Below are positions 9,113-20,313 of a stretch of DNA of 64,000 nt, in pieces (position 1 is the stretch's first letter; each line of letters begins with the position of its first letter). Under the pieces are notes generated by a model. It did not search any database and had not been told where the DNA came from. It saw only the letters and a list, made by a program, of their open reading frames with translations. The stretch covers positions 124,001 through 188,000 of the forward strand of contig JAAVTG010001008.1 of NCBI GenBank assembly GCA_011947345.1. Direction: 5' to 3'. The translations under genes were made by a program, and so were the position numbers. Source of the stretch: Phytophthora quininea (Eukaryota; Oomycota; Peronosporomycetes; Peronosporales; Peronosporaceae).

Positions 9113-11812
9113 CTACAGAACTACCTTCACGGCCTCGTCCGCTTTCGAGTGTAGCGTGATATTCTCGACGATGTAGTCCTCCATTTGTTCAGGGTCTTTA
9201 TGACCTGGAACTCGGAACTTGCAGTCGTGCACTTCCTCTGGATAGTCTTCGTCCGTCAGCACGCGCGTGTACCGGGCAGCAAAGTTGGTCTCGTTGGAGA
9301 TCAAAGCTCGGTCGACTGGAGACACAGCCATTAGGAAGGAAAACCCGACGACAATGGCGACACCAATGAACGTGGCGATCGCAGAGCTCAAAGGGATCGA
9401 GTATGTGATCTTCTTGCGCTCCGTGTCACCAGCGAATCGAGTACTGCCGAAGTACAAGCTGCTCGCGTCTTTGGGAGCGTCGTCGATAGTCACTGTCTTC
9501 TCCGCCGCGTCTTGGAATAAGTAGTAGAGCCCAGAAGTGTACATGGCTTGACGGGGGTCGTCCAGGTAGTAGTGGTTGGCCTCCGCTTGCTGGATGTACG
9601 AGTCGACCAACGCCGAGCAGTTCAACTCGTTCAGCGAGTCAGCCCAGGCCACGTCGATGAATCGATCTAGCTGGATGTATTCCCACAGGTGTCGCTCGCC
9701 AGTGCCTCCAGGGTAGTCGAGAGGCTGTGCGTTGAGTGTCACGAGATGCACAGGGTTGATGAACCTGGCACTCATCCGCTCGGAAGGAATGGTACTATTA
9801 CCGACCACCAACGTCGATACGGTCTTGGAGTTGGGGTTGGTCGTGTTCTCCAGTCTGTGGACTAGACCCGTGCAACCACCCGGAACCCCACAAGCAGCGT
9901 TGAAATACTTGGTAACATCCTCCATTCTCCAGTCGAACTTGGCGAACGAGAACACAAGATGTCGACGAGGACTGACCATGTAAGGGATGGTGTCTTCTTC
10001 GTAGAAGGCGTCGCCTGACATGTACGCCCCTGAGCCGTAAAGGAACACTGAGTCGTCATCTGGAACGCAGCCCGACGGTAGGAAGTTGAGGTAGTCGCTG
10101 TTGTACTCCATGTCCTCGACCGAGCAGTTCCTTAAGTATGGCAAGAGCAGGATCTGCTTCTTGAGTGGGGTGATGCCAGACTTGTCGATAAAGACGCAGC
10201 TGTCAGACCCACAAGTTGACACAGGGCGGGAGTAGACGTAGTAGTCCGCGGTGCAGTATTTCTCGCTCAACCAGGCAAGTTCATCGGCCGTGTATGTGGT
10301 GGTGTCGTAGACGTCAGACGACAAGTTGCCGTCGACACAATCTTCGCTGAGGTTCCGATATTGAACCGATGCGTCGAACGGAATATCAAATGTCATCATC
10401 GTCACATTCAGCTGTGGGGATAGAGTGAACGTTTCCACGAGTATGGAGATCTCGTCTATAGCAAGGAAAGCTGTCTGGTTCAGCGTCGTATCCATCCCTT
10501 CCACAACCGTGTCCACAAAGCTTTCGAGGTTGTGCGTTGCAGGATCAGCTATGTTTGTCAGATACTGCAGCGAACTAATCGCGCCGTTGCAGATACGCAT
10601 CCCAGCGTACTCGCTATCGTTACCAAAGTTGTCGAACACGGTTTGGTTGAGATTGTCATCGGCTGTCTTGCCATCTACCCACGAGCAAGGGTACTCGGCT
10701 GAAACGTTGGAGTCAGACACGGACCTCTCAAGTAAAGCTTTGCCTTGCAGGAACATTTCGTACGCCGTGTAGAAATCAAAGCCAGCCTTCTCTTGAAATG
10801 CCGTGAACTCGTCAGCGCTGAAGTTTCCCACCGTAAGACTCACTGAATGCGTCGGATCCAGTGCGTCTGGCAACGCAAAGTAGTTCCACGAATTGGCAGT
10901 GAAGCCGAACACCACCGAGGTCGAGTCGATGCTCGTCACAGTGGGCATCTTGCTCATTTCTTGGATGCTGAACGCGATGTTGTCCGGGTCCACAGAGGCA
11001 TTTGTAGGCAGTAAGCACTGGGACGTCGGGTCGATGTAGTAGGGCTCTACGTAGCTCTGTACGAGCGTCCTCAAAATGGTGTTCTGCACGTCAGTGCTGG
11101 AGTCCTTTGAAGACAAGTCGAGGACCGTCGTTGCGAGGTCATCTGCCACAAACGCATGGTTGACCCCCACAATACTGTGGTTGATGTTCATGGACGTAAT
11201 GCCGACGTTGAGGACGTACAGAATCACAGGCGCAAACCACCACAGCACGGCGCTCTTGACCGGCCCACGACCGATGCGCGGGTTCTGTCCCGGGTGCCAG
11301 GGGAGGTTGCCGAAGTAGGTGATCATCACCGCGATGAAGACGAGAAAGACCTTGTTCAGCAGCTCGCCTGCTGCCGCCGAGATGTACCCGTTCAGGAGCT
11401 GGTACTCGCTCACTTTGTCGTCCGCGTTCTTGGACGACCCGATGGGGTCGCTGATGTTGTGGCCCATGGCAATATCCGAGAGGAAGATGACCATGAAGCC
11501 GACGAGGGCCCCGACGCTGACCAAGGTGACGGCCAAGAACGGGATCGCCTGCAGCTTGACGTCTGGCTCGAAGCTCTCGCCGTGCAGAAGCGCGTCCTTG
11601 GGGACGACCATCGACGTCGTGTCATCTTCCGACAGCGGCTCTCCTTTCTTGGGCGTGTCGGACACGATGTACACGTCCGACTCTTGGTGTGGCAGGTCCA
11701 TCGTGTCGATCGAACGGCAAACAATAATCGCTGCCGGCAAGTTGGCAAATGAAGCGAGCGAGCGTCTGCTGTTTGAACGCTTGGGTACAGTCTCCATCCC
11801 CCGGGGTGTCAT
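9113..11812 (-). CDS. Large membrane protein of unknown function, paralogue of the 12.0-14.6 kb gene
   Basis: Intact frame of 899 residues with no introns. The start may be the ATG at 11812 or the one at 11701 (MDLPHQESDVYIVSD), which better matches the paralogue. Three hydrophobic segments lie near the N-terminus (FLAVTLVSVGALVGFMVIFL; a segment around AVMITYFG; LWWFAPVILYVLNVGI), followed by a large region of roughly 550 residues rich in N-x-S/T sites and paired cysteines, and a last membrane helix (SAIATFIGVAIVVGFSFLM) before a short tail. The layout suggests a surface receptor-like or scaffold protein with a glycosylated ectodomain. No known domain recognised. Divergent from its paralogue with about 150 bp between starts. 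Confidence 0.75.
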   Translation of the reverse strand: MTPRGMETVPKRSNSRRSLASFANLPAAIIVCRSIDTMDLPHQESDVYIVSDTPKKGEPLSEDDTTSMVVPKDALLHGESFEPDVKLQAIPFLAVTLVSVGALVGFMVIFLSDIAMGHNISDPIGSSKNADDKVSEYQLLNGYISAAAGELLNKVFLVFIAVMITYFGNLPWHPGQNPRIGRGPVKSAVLWWFAPVILYVLNVGITSMNINHSIVGVNHAFVADDLATTVLDLSSKDSSTDVQNTILRTLVQSYVEPYYIDPTSQCLLPTNASVDPDNIAFSIQEMSKMPTVTSIDSTSVVFGFTANSWNYFALPDALDPTHSVSLTVGNFSADEFTAFQEKAGFDFYTAYEMFLQGKALLERSVSDSNVSAEYPCSWVDGKTADDNLNQTVFDNFGNDSEYAGMRICNGAISSLQYLTNIADPATHNLESFVDTVVEGMDTTLNQTAFLAIDEISILVETFTLSPQLNVTMMTFDIPFDASVQYRNLSEDCVDGNLSSDVYDTTTYTADELAWLSEKYCTADYYVYSRPVSTCGSDSCVFIDKSGITPLKKQILLLPYLRNCSVEDMEYNSDYLNFLPSGCVPDDDSVFLYGSGAYMSGDAFYEEDTIPYMVSPRRHLVFSFAKFDWRMEDVTKYFNAACGVPGGCTGLVHRLENTTNPNSKTVSTLVVGNSTIPSERMSARFINPVHLVTLNAQPLDYPGGTGERHLWEYIQLDRFIDVAWADSLNELNCSALVDSYIQQAEANHYYLDDPRQAMYTSGLYYLFQDAAEKTVTIDDAPKDASSLYFGSTRFAGDTERKKITYSIPLSSAIATFIGVAIVVGFSFLMAVSPVDRALISNETNFAARYTRVLTDEDYPEEVHDCKFRVPGHKDPEQMEDYIVENITLHSKADEAVKVVL

Positions 11813-11966
11813 CGCGACTGGAAAATCACATTACTTCGCCGAAGAGTGCTAACCCAACGGGTCGTCGTCACGGACAGCACAACTTGCCTTAATCGTGAAC
11901 CCAACGACTAAGCCCGTGACCATCGTGTCCTTCATAACGCAAAACGAGATCAAGCACCCAAACGCC

Positions 11967-14580
11967 ATGTCAAAGGAGATCGAGTGGGGCGAAGGCGACA
12001 CGGAGAAAGTGGACGGAGTGCACGACGTGGCTCTGCTGGAGGTCGGCTTGGACGAGCCCGTTCCGCGGCTCGACTTTTCGCTGAAACCCATGGGCTTGGC
12101 CTTCCACGTCGCAGTGTTGGCTCTCGCCGTCGGAGGCTTCACCGGAGTGGCCCTGCAGGGCATCACGCTCCCAGAGACCATCTACGACAAGGTCGGATCC
12201 TCCGAGAACGCCGACAAGAAGACGGACACATACAACTTCCGCTCGGGTCTGTTCATGGCCTTCATCGAGGTCGTGGTCGGTTGGTGGCTCGACAAGATCA
12301 TGCCGGCGCTCGTCGTCTTCCTGCATAACGTGCTTTGGTCTTCCAGCCGAGCCACTGCGGTCGGTCGCGTCATCGGCCACATCCGAGGCACGCTGCTGTT
12401 CGTCCTCCCCATCATCGTGGTGCTCACGCTCGGAAACAGTATCCGCGGCTTCCAGGCGTCCAACAGCACCGTGGGGTTCAACTCGACCATGCTGTTGGAC
12501 GACTTCAAAAAGTCGCAGTCGGCGCTGGAGAAAATCCAAACGACTGCACTGGCAAAGGAGGCAGGCGTCCGCCGTCCGAGCGACACCATCCTGAAGAACG
12601 TTGTCCGCCAGAAGAGCACGCCGTTCAGCTTCATCTCCGACACTGTATGCTCCCAGAAGAACTCGTCTCTGTTGTACGCTGGCGAACGTCTGGCGCCATT
12701 AGACATCGACGACTTGGCCGCGCTCGCTGTCACGTACGGATTCGACCCCTTGGAATGGTATGCAGAAGTCAATTTCAACACGAACCCCGTCGATGCCAAC
12801 TTCTCCGTCACGTACGGAGAGGCAAAAGGAGTCGAGGAGTGGCCGGAAGACTTTGACCTCGCCAGCATGATCAACCTCTTTCTCCACGGGACTGTCATGA
12901 TGGAGCGGGCAATTGGCAACTCCGAAAGGCGGCAGCACAATTGCTCCGAGTCGGACGGCCGAACGGATCTCGATGGGACCACAAGCCCCGGTCAATGGAC
13001 GTACGACAACGGTACGAGGATCTGTCAAGGGCCCGCGACGGGTCTGTTCAAGCTACTCGACGTTGTCGACAATATGTCGTCATATTCGCTTGAGAGCCTG
13101 GTGGGGTTGGTCGTGACAGGCATCAACACTTCGTTCCCCACCAGCTTCGATCTGGATGCGACGACCATCTCAATGGAAACGCTGAGCCTCACAAAGCAAA
13201 TGAGTGTCGAAGCCCTGACAATTGACGTTGTGATGAACACTTCCATCAACTACGGACCGTCGTTGGCCAGTGCTGCCTGCTTGCGCTACGGTATCTGCAA
13301 TTCCACATCAACTGGCAACGAAACAAGCTCCAGCTCATCAGCATCGGGCGACTCGAACGCAGACTACCTGTGGAACTATTACTCCACCAGCTTCTGTGCC
13401 AACACCTCGTGCGCCTTCTTCGACTGGAGCAACACATTCCTCCTGCAGAGAGAGATTGGGATGATCCCTCTCGTCGAGAATTGCACGGAAGTGACGTACA
13501 GCGCCAACTACGGCGGTTGGTATCCAGAGAATTGCGCTACGGTCTCCAACAGCGCAGTGCTCTACGGCATCGGCTCGTACATCGCTGGCGACGAATACGC
13601 CTACGGCGGTCGAGAGGGCGACTACATGTTCGATGGTGAGGAAATGTACATTTTCTATGGCCCATACATCGACAACCCTCGACGCCACATTCAGTTCAGC
13701 TTCGCACTGCTGTCTTGGGAGACGGACGAGTTGCACGAATTGTTCGAAGCCCAGTGCGACATCATAGGCGAAGACGGAGGAGATTGCTCGGGCATGTGGT
13801 ACCAACTTCCTCAAACCAAGCGATATCTCTTCGCTGGGCAAGACGTCCTCCCTGACGAGCTGATTGAAAACGCCACGTTCCACTCCCCGATCCAGCTCGT
13901 TCAACTCAACACGCCATCTTTCATGGTCGAAAACGTTCCTGTTGCGCTCGAGTACTTGAACCTCGACAACTTTGAGACGACGATGTGGAACGCAAGCTTG
14001 AACGAGTCCCTCGCTGGCGAAACCTGCTCGCCCATCATGGAGGCGTACCAGTACATGGTGCGAGACAACAACTACTTCTTGGAGCGTCCGCTAGAAGTCA
14101 TGTACGCCTCTGCCTTCTTCTATTTCATGGAGGATGCTGCAGTCACCGAGCTTAACGACACATCCGCCAAAGCTGTCGCTTCCAGTTCCACCTCGGACCT
14201 GCTCGCGAACGTGAAACTCAAAGGTGACCAGCAGCTGCGTCGGATCAAAATCTCAATCCCCACCGACTCGTTCAAGATTTCTCGGCGGGTGCATTTTGGT
14301 GGTGGTACTGATGCTTGTTGTGCTGGTCTTCCCCATTCAACGAGCACAGTACTTCGAGCCGGGAACAACCACCGCACAGAAGTTCGTAGCGTTCAAGACA
14401 GACCGAGTCTACCCCAATCTCGTGTACAAGAAGATGCTGGTGTCAGCGGCAGCGAAAACCACCGCGGATTGTCCCGGGATGAACGACTTCAAAGTAGAGA
14501 ACCTGACGCTGCTGCAGCCGTCCATGGATGGCTCGACGCTGGTGAGTCGCTCAACTGAAGGACAGCGCATCGATCTGTGA
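11967..14580 (+). CDS. Large membrane protein of unknown function, paralogue of the 9.1-11.8 kb gene; one frame break
   Basis: Starts at the ATG at 11967 (MSKEIEWGEGDTEKV). It aligns along its length with the divergent neighbour: both have GSS(K/E)NAD(D/K)K after the first helix, NPRRHxxFSFA near residue 600 and a final membrane helix. Many N-x-S/T sites and cysteines lie in the central ectodomain. The frame breaks at about 14270-14283; the correct C-terminus is in the next frame, which supplies the last helix (LGGCILVVVLMLVVLVFPIQ) and a tail ending at 14580. One missing base explains the break. Function unknown. Confidence 0.72.
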
Positions 14581-14626
14581 GTGTTTAGCCGGTGACATTG
14601 AGCTCCTCCATGTGTGATGAAATCAT

Positions 14627-16210
14627 CTATCTGTTCCGAACTCGCTGCAGTGGTGTTGCGGCTGCATCTTGGTCTGTGTTCTGAAGCTTTTCCTTGATGC
14701 TAATGAGCTCGATGTGAAACACTAGCGCAGCGTTAGGAGGAATGCGCGGGGTCGGCCCTTCACGCCGTATGCCAACGCAGGAGCGATCGTCACCCGGGCA
14801 GTCTCACCCACACTCATGCGCTGCAGTGCCAAATCAAACCCTGTAATAGTGTGGCCAGCGCCAACGCAAAACTCGAGCGCGCTGTTGCAACGCGCCCGGG
14901 TGGATTCAAACACCTCCCTGTGCGCTCGAAGCTAGCAACGTAGTGGACACGCGCGAATTGACCAGTCGTCGGAAAATTGACGCCGTCTCCTTCGAACTCC
15001 ACTTCGATTGATAGACCATCCACTAGAGTGTTGCGAGCACGCTCCTGTGCAGCGAGTTCCGCTTGGTGCTGTGCGTACAGCTCTCGGTCTCGTGAAAGTT
15101 GACGCTGGCGCTCTTCCTCTTGTCGTCGCCGCTTATCTCGCTTGAAAGCAAGTCGCTTTTGCTCGGCAATATGGTCGGCGTTAAGCCACTCGTACAGTTT
15201 CTGGCGAGAGGCTTTCACGACTTCGTCGAGGCCGTTGAGCATGCCCTGCGCAATCCCGAGAGTGAGTAGTGCTGCGAACGCAGTCTTCGGTCCAGCGTCG
15301 TCGCCCTTTGTCATAGTCGCCACGATTTGGAGGAACTCGTTGAAGCCAATGGTGCCGCTACCGTCGGCGTCCACCTCGCGCAGCATGGCTGGCAAGTCAA
15401 ACTCTTCTGCTTTTCGACCCAATTTCTTGACAAACTGCTTGATCTCGTTCTCGTCGATGGCGCCGCTCCCATCCAAATCCAAGATCATGAACTGCTGCTT
15501 CAGCTTTGTCAGCTCTTTCGGCCCGAAGAGTAGAGCCAACGTCAGCGACACCGAGTACTGGTTTTTGTCCTGCTGTTTGCGAAGCAAGTGCAGGAACTCG
15601 TCGAAGTCCACCTCGCCATTGCCGTCGGTATCGACTGCCTGGATGAGCTCGCGAATATTGTTCAGTGTGAGCTGCTCGCCGAGAGAGGTAAAGAGCTTAT
15701 GGAGCTCTGCAGCATTAATCAAGCCACTGCCATCTGCGTCGTACTGGGCAAACTGCTCTCGTGCTAGTGCCAGCTCTTGTGTGGTGTATCCCAGGTACTT
15801 TTCTTCTTCTTGGGCTTCTTGCTCACCACCTTCCGTTTCCTCCTCGTTGCCTGATGCATCGCCATGTCTGTCCAGATCAACAATCTTAATGTGTTCCGCT
15901 TCACTGGCGGATTCTTTCCCATTGTAGACTGCCGTCAAATCGATGTCGTCCTCACCACGAAGTGCTTTGGGTTTCTCCCATGTGGTCTCGCCCGATCGCT
16001 TGTCCAAATAATAGTATAGTCCGACTCCGAGTCGTAGAACTTCTCAAACACTGATGCCAGCATCTCTCGCAGTCGCCGTCGAGCCTGTCGACAACGGAAC
16101 ATCCGCTGCAAGCAGGCTGCGGCCTCACGCTGCTTCGCCTCCTGCACTTCGTCCACATTGCCCTCTTCCATGCGCTCGACAGGAGTCTGACTCGCAGCTT
16201 GGTCGTCCAT
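14627..16210 (-). CDS. IQ-motif, WW, EF-hand and FKBP peptidyl-prolyl isomerase fusion protein; three apparent frame breaks
   Basis: Reading leftwards: an IQ-type helix (REAAACLQRMFRCRQARRR), a WW-type module (YYLDKRSGETTWEKPK), four canonical EF-hands (loops DADGSGLINAAE, DTDGNGEVDFDE, DLDGSGAIDENE, DADGSGTIGFNE), a charged coiled coil, then an FKBP domain (ALEFCVGAGHTITGFD, MSVGETARVTIAPALAYG, RIPPNAALVFHIELI). The usual active-site Trp of FKBPs (GWE) is Phe here (GFD), so activity may be weak. Frame breaks at about 16015, 14917 and 14757 each need one extra base; the last two are at GGG runs. The product would be a calcium/calmodulin-responsive prolyl isomerase. End at the TAG at 14627. 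Confidence 0.75.
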
Positions 16211-16488
16211 AGCTTGCCTCCTTCAGCGTCTCTTCGCCCCCAGCCGTCCCGTCGATTCCTGTCAGCACAACGAACACGGTCAGACTCAAGTCAACGCCAG
16301 TCCATACACGGAATGTTTCGTGTATTGCTGTCTCCTCGCTTCCTTTACAGCATTCGCGGCCCAACCTGCCGGCCTGCTCTGCAATCCTGAAATCTATTGC
16401 GATGTCTTGAACTCTGCGCTCGTTCCTCCCGCAGCGCCACGGTGCGTGACGCTCTCACTAACGTCAGCGCGTCACGCAATAATTACTT

Positions 16489-17808
16489 CTACATGAATGC
16501 CTCTTCGTCAAAGTCGTCGTCGTCGTCAAACTCGTCGTCGTAATCCATCTCCATGAAGTCCACCTTCCATCGGAGGATGCCGCCGATACCACCGAAGCCC
16601 TGGCAGAACTGCGAGCCTTCCTGCGACCGCGACGTCACAAACTCGAGCGCCGTACCGAACTGCTTGTAGTTGTTGGCGAACCACTCGACGAGCGGCACGC
16701 GCTCTACCGTCTCCAGCTTGGCGCCCGTCTCCTGGTCCACGAAGTTCGACTCGACCGACTCCTCCGACGGCGACAAGATCTTGAAGCTTTCCGCAGCAGT
16801 GGCCTCATTGCGTAGCACGTAGCGGTGGTGCGGCAGGTCCTCCCACAGAATGAGGGTCTCCACGGCACCCAAGTCCAGCGCCTTCATGGTGTCCGACACG
16901 CCGAAGCAGTACTTGCCAGTGTCCTGCGCGATCTCTTCCATGTAGCTCAGGATGAGCTTCTTCTCCTGCACGAACTTGACGTTGGTCAGCGTCTCGGCGG
17001 CCAGCTCGATGGCCTGGTTAAAACCGTTCTCTCCGCCGTACGAGACGTCCACCACCTTGACCACGATGGCCGCCAGTCGCTTGTCAAACAGGTCGCTTCC
17101 GTTCAGCTCGTTCTTGAAATCGGCCGAACCGGCCAGCACGAGGTTCGAGATGTTGGGCTTGTCGTTCGTGATGAACATCTGCGTGGCCGTCTCGGCCACC
17201 TTGCGCACGTAGTTGTGGCGCTTCTCGAGACGCAGACGCGCGAAACGCAGCGCCGATTGACCACCGCGGCCGTGTTTCTTGGGCAGCTCGACCGAGAACT
17301 TGTGCAGCACCTCGCGGTTGCTGCCGGACACGGCGCCGTAGAGCGCGCCGTTACCGTCCATGACGATGAAGCCGAAGCGGTCGTTGTCCTGCAGCAGTTC
17401 GCCCAGCGCCTCCGTGTGAAACTTGTTGTCACACATGTAGAGCGACGTGTTGATGGGGCGGAAGGGCTCGAAGTCAATGTTGACGCGCTTCTCCTTGCCC
17501 TCGTCCGTAATGATGGTGCCGCAGTAGATAATAAGGCCGTTGGGCGGGCATTTGTTGTAGAGCTTCAGGCGCTGCTGCGTGGACGTGATGGCGCCCAGGA
17601 CCGACAGTCGGTTCACCCGGGACTTGATGTTGCTGGCCGTCCCCATCTCGTCCGCCAGCATCTTAGCGATCAGCGGGAGCTGCTGCTTGGGCGGGATGAT
17701 CAGCGAGATCATGCTCGTGCCGTTGCCACGTGCGGCCTGCAGCGACTTGATGAGCTTCTTGACCTTGAACAGCTCCACCTGGTCATCAGCGGCGTTCGGG
17801 TCCGACAT
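16489..17808 (-). CDS. eRF1: Eukaryotic peptide chain release factor eRF1
   Basis: Intact 439 residues, no introns. It recognises all three stop codons in the ribosomal A site and triggers peptide release with eRF3. The stop-codon motif NIKS lies in [17 protein letters not shown], the YxCxxxF motif appears as YMCDNKF, and the catalytic GGQ loop as [14 protein letters not shown]. The C-terminal domain ends in an acidic [16 protein letters not shown] tail. All decoding motifs are standard, consistent with use of three normal stop codons. Confidence 0.97.
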   Translation of the reverse strand: MSDPNAADDQVELFKVKKLIKSLQAARGNGTSMISLIIPPKQQLPLIAKMLADEMGTASNIKSRVNRLSVLGAITSTQQRLKLYNKCPPNGLIIYCGTIITDEGKEKRVNIDFEPFRPINTSLYMCDNKFHTEALGELLQDNDRFGFIVMDGNGALYGAVSGSNREVLHKFSVELPKKHGRGGQSALRFARLRLEKRHNYVRKVAETATQMFITNDKPNISNLVLAGSADFKNELNGSDLFDKRLAAIVVKVVDVSYGGENGFNQAIELAAETLTNVKFVQEKKLILSYMEEIAQDTGKYCFGVSDTMKALDLGAVETLILWEDLPHHRYVLRNEATAAESFKILSPSEESVESNFVDQETGAKLETVERVPLVEWFANNYKQFGTALEFVTSRSQEGSQFCQGFGGIGGILRWKVDFMEMDYDDEFDDDDDFDEEAFM

Positions 17809-18131
17809 GGTCAGGGGCAGTGAGGGGGCGGGCGCTACTGGGAGAACTTGCTGACTTCGGTTGTGTCTTGGACGAGGGGTTTCGCCGCTGGCCAGTCAAC
17901 AGTAATTGCAAATATAGGCACGATGGTTGGCTTGGACATGGCAACGAGAAGAATATCAGCCAATAAAACAGCGTATACTATCTATTTATTACAAAATAGC
18001 TGCAAAGTGGCCACGTACTTGCACTCGTCGCAGGAGAAAATGACGTCCAAGTGACCAACGGAGCAGACCAAGAAGCAGAGTTAACATTCGCCATGGCCCA
18101 CACAAGTCGACGAGGTGGGCACCCAGGTCGT
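17809..18131. other. Intergenic, eRF1 upstream region to inverted-repeat border
   Basis: Contains the upstream region of eRF1 (a CCCTCACTGCCCC stretch just before the ATG resembles an initiator) and the unique DNA next to the left arm of the inverted duplication. No gene seen. Confidence 0.5.
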
Positions 18132-18376
18132 AGGAGATCCCAGGGTTCCCCATTGCGATGCTGCAGAGCTCGCTGAAGATCACGGCAAAGGCGGTGCTGT
18201 CGCGCCCAGTGGCTGGCATCCGCAAGAACACCCTGATCGTGACCCTGCCGGGCAAACCCAAGGCGGTCGTCGAGAACTTTTCCGCCATTGCCGAGGTGCT
18301 GCCACACGCGCTGCATCTCGTGCGCGACGTGCCGCACGAGCACCATCGAGCCGACCCGTCCAGTCTGTACACGTAA
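18132..18376 (+). pseudogene. Truncated 3' copy of the CNX1-like molybdenum cofactor gene
   Basis: Encodes only the end of the MogA-like G domain (LKITAKAVLSRPVAGIRKNT, LPGKPKAVVENFSAIAEVLP, stop at 18374-18376) and is identical at protein level to the end of the complete gene at 24558. The homology stops mid-exon at 18132, so no start, no E domain and no promoter are present. It is a by-product of the inverted duplication and shows that the right arm is the original. Confidence 0.92.
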
Positions 18377-18589
18377 CACGGTCGGACTCGCCTACTTCTT
18401 CGGGGGATGCTGCCGAAGTGCTAACTCCATTCAACTTGTGTTTCCTTTTAAGGACAGACTCGCGCTGTAGGACAGTGAGCCGCGTAGTAAGGAATACGTT
18501 TATCAGCTAGCTACTACTGCGCTCGTCGTGGTGACTTCTTTCGCTGTAAGAGTAATAGGTGGTGTAGACGTCGCTGCACAGGACTACAG

Positions 18590-20185
18590 CTAGTTGACGG
18601 CAAGCCCTGGGGATTGGGCGGCCTTGTAGCCCTTGCCGGCCTCGGTGTCATCGGCGTCGTCCTCACCGTGCAGGTTGCTGAGCTCCTCGAGCGTCAGGTT
18701 CTTGGTCTCCGGCACCCAGAAGGAGAAGAGCAGTCCGAAGAAGCAGCAGGCCGCGAAGATGTAGAGCACGCCCTTGAAGCCGAAGGAGCCCTTGGCGATC
18801 ACCGCAAAGCACTGCGCGGCGATGATGGCGCCCACCTTGCCCGACGCGGCCGAGATGCCGTGGCCCGTGGAGCGCACCGCCGTGGGGAAGACCTCGGCCG
18901 GGATGATGAAGGTGGTGGCATTGGGGCCGAAGTTGAAGAAGAACTGCGCGAAGGCGTACATGACGACGAACACGGCCGTGGAGTTGTTCTTGAGTTCGTG
19001 GAAGAAGATGGCCATGAAGAGGAAGAGCAGCGTGAGCAGCCCGAAGCCCATGTACTGGATGGGCTTGCGACCCCACTTGTCCACGAAGTAGACGGTGAAC
19101 CAGTAGCCGGGCACCGTGCCGGCCAGATTGATGATGGCCGTGCCCACCGAGCGGTTCCACAGGTCGTCGTAGATCTTCTGGTTGCCCTCGGTGGACGGGG
19201 TGCCGTAGCCGATGATCTCGAGCACCACGCTCGTGTTGAGTGACGTGCCGTAGTAGCCGATGTCGAGGAAGAACCAGGCGGCGGCACAGCCGATGAGCAC
19301 CTTAAGGTTGGCCCACTTGTTGAAGTAGGTCCGGAACGAGTACGAGAAGTTGGAGAAGAAGCCCGAGTGGTCTTTGCCGCCGCCGCGGGTGTACATGTCG
19401 GTGGTGAGCTTGTCCGAGGCCAGGAACTGCGCGGCGCGCGCGCCTTCGTCGTCGTCGCCGAGCACGTCCATGGCGTACCGCGGGGTCTCGGGGATCTTGA
19501 GCCGCCAGTAGACGGCAGCCAGCGCTGGGATGGCGCCGAAAGCCGCGAGCGAGCGCCAGCAGTAGCCGAGCGAGGACGCGCCGTGCTCGAGGATGCTGTC
19601 CTTGGCGGCGGCCAGCACGATGATGGTGACGATGGCGGCGCAGATGATGCCGATGCCCTGCATGGCGAAGACCGTGGCGATCATGGTGCCGCGGCGCTTG
19701 GAGGACGCGAACTCGCTGGTGATGACGGCCGAGACGGGGTAGTCGCCACCGATGCCGACACCCAGCACGAAGCGCCAAATGCTGAGCATGATGAGCAGGT
19801 TGTTGCCCTCGCCGTTGACGGGCCAGGCCGCGAACGCGCACAGCAGCGCGCCGGCGATGAGCACCATGAGCTCGATGCCGTAGATGCGCTTGCGGCCGAG
19901 GATGTCGCCGAGGATGGCGAAGGAGATCTGGCCCACGGCGTTGCCGTACGAGGACGCGGCCTTGACCCAGCCGTCGGCGCGCGTCGTGAGGCTCGACTTG
20001 CCAAAGTACTCGTAGGCGATCATGGGCACCATGAGGCCGATCACAAAGTTGTCGTACGAGTCGACGAAGAAGCCCGAGCCGGCCACGAGGATGGCCTTGA
20101 CGTGCGCCTTGGAGAACTTGGCGTTGTCCAGCGCGCTGAGCGCGTCGAAGCGCTTGTTGGTCGGGGACTGCGTCACCTCGGCCAT
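18590..20185 (-). CDS. Proton-coupled phosphate transporter (PHO84/PHT1 family), left copy
   Basis: Intact 531 residues with about 12 membrane segments, major facilitator superfamily, plasma membrane uptake of inorganic phosphate. The PHT1-type signature is GGDYPVSAVITSEFASSKRRG (split here as GGDYPVSAVI and TSEFASSKRRG); other sugar/phosphate-porter marks are GRKRIYGIELMV after TM2, a central loop with PETPRY, and a C-terminal PETKNLTLEEL. It differs from the right copy by one missing Thr (ARAA-QFLASDK against ARAATQFLASDK), a 3-bp deletion. It is head-to-head with that copy, 2.56 kb between starts. Confidence 0.95.
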   Translation of the reverse strand: MAEVTQSPTNKRFDALSALDNAKFSKAHVKAILVAGSGFFVDSYDNFVIGLMVPMIAYEYFGKSSLTTRADGWVKAASSYGNAVGQISFAILGDILGRKRIYGIELMVLIAGALLCAFAAWPVNGEGNNLLIMLSIWRFVLGVGIGGDYPVSAVITSEFASSKRRGTMIATVFAMQGIGIICAAIVTIIVLAAAKDSILEHGASSLGYCWRSLAAFGAIPALAAVYWRLKIPETPRYAMDVLGDDDEGARAAQFLASDKLTTDMYTRGGGKDHSGFFSNFSYSFRTYFNKWANLKVLIGCAAAWFFLDIGYYGTSLNTSVVLEIIGYGTPSTEGNQKIYDDLWNRSVGTAIINLAGTVPGYWFTVYFVDKWGRKPIQYMGFGLLTLLFLFMAIFFHELKNNSTAVFVVMYAFAQFFFNFGPNATTFIIPAEVFPTAVRSTGHGISAASGKVGAIIAAQCFAVIAKGSFGFKGVLYIFAACCFFGLLFSFWVPETKNLTLEELSNLHGEDDADDTEAGKGYKAAQSPGLAVN

Positions 20186-20297
20186 CGCTGTCTCGCTTGC
20201 TCGCTGCTGCTGCTGCTGGTGCTTGCTGTGTGTATTTTACTTGGTCGAGAAAGGGGCTCTTTTCTCTCTTTGGGACGGGGGACTCGAGCTTGGCCGA

Positions 20298-20313
20298 GCA
20301 GATTGCGGAATGG
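20298..20313 (-). promoter_or_regulatory. Oomycete-type core promoter of the left phosphate transporter
   Basis: On the minus strand this reads CCATTCCGCAATCTGC, an initiator-plus-flanking-motif match, about 112 bp upstream of the start at 20185. It is retained in both arms. Confidence 0.5.

Noticed and set aside
16825..17823. 332-residue frame opposite eRF1
   Set aside because: Pure antisense shadow of a highly conserved gene.
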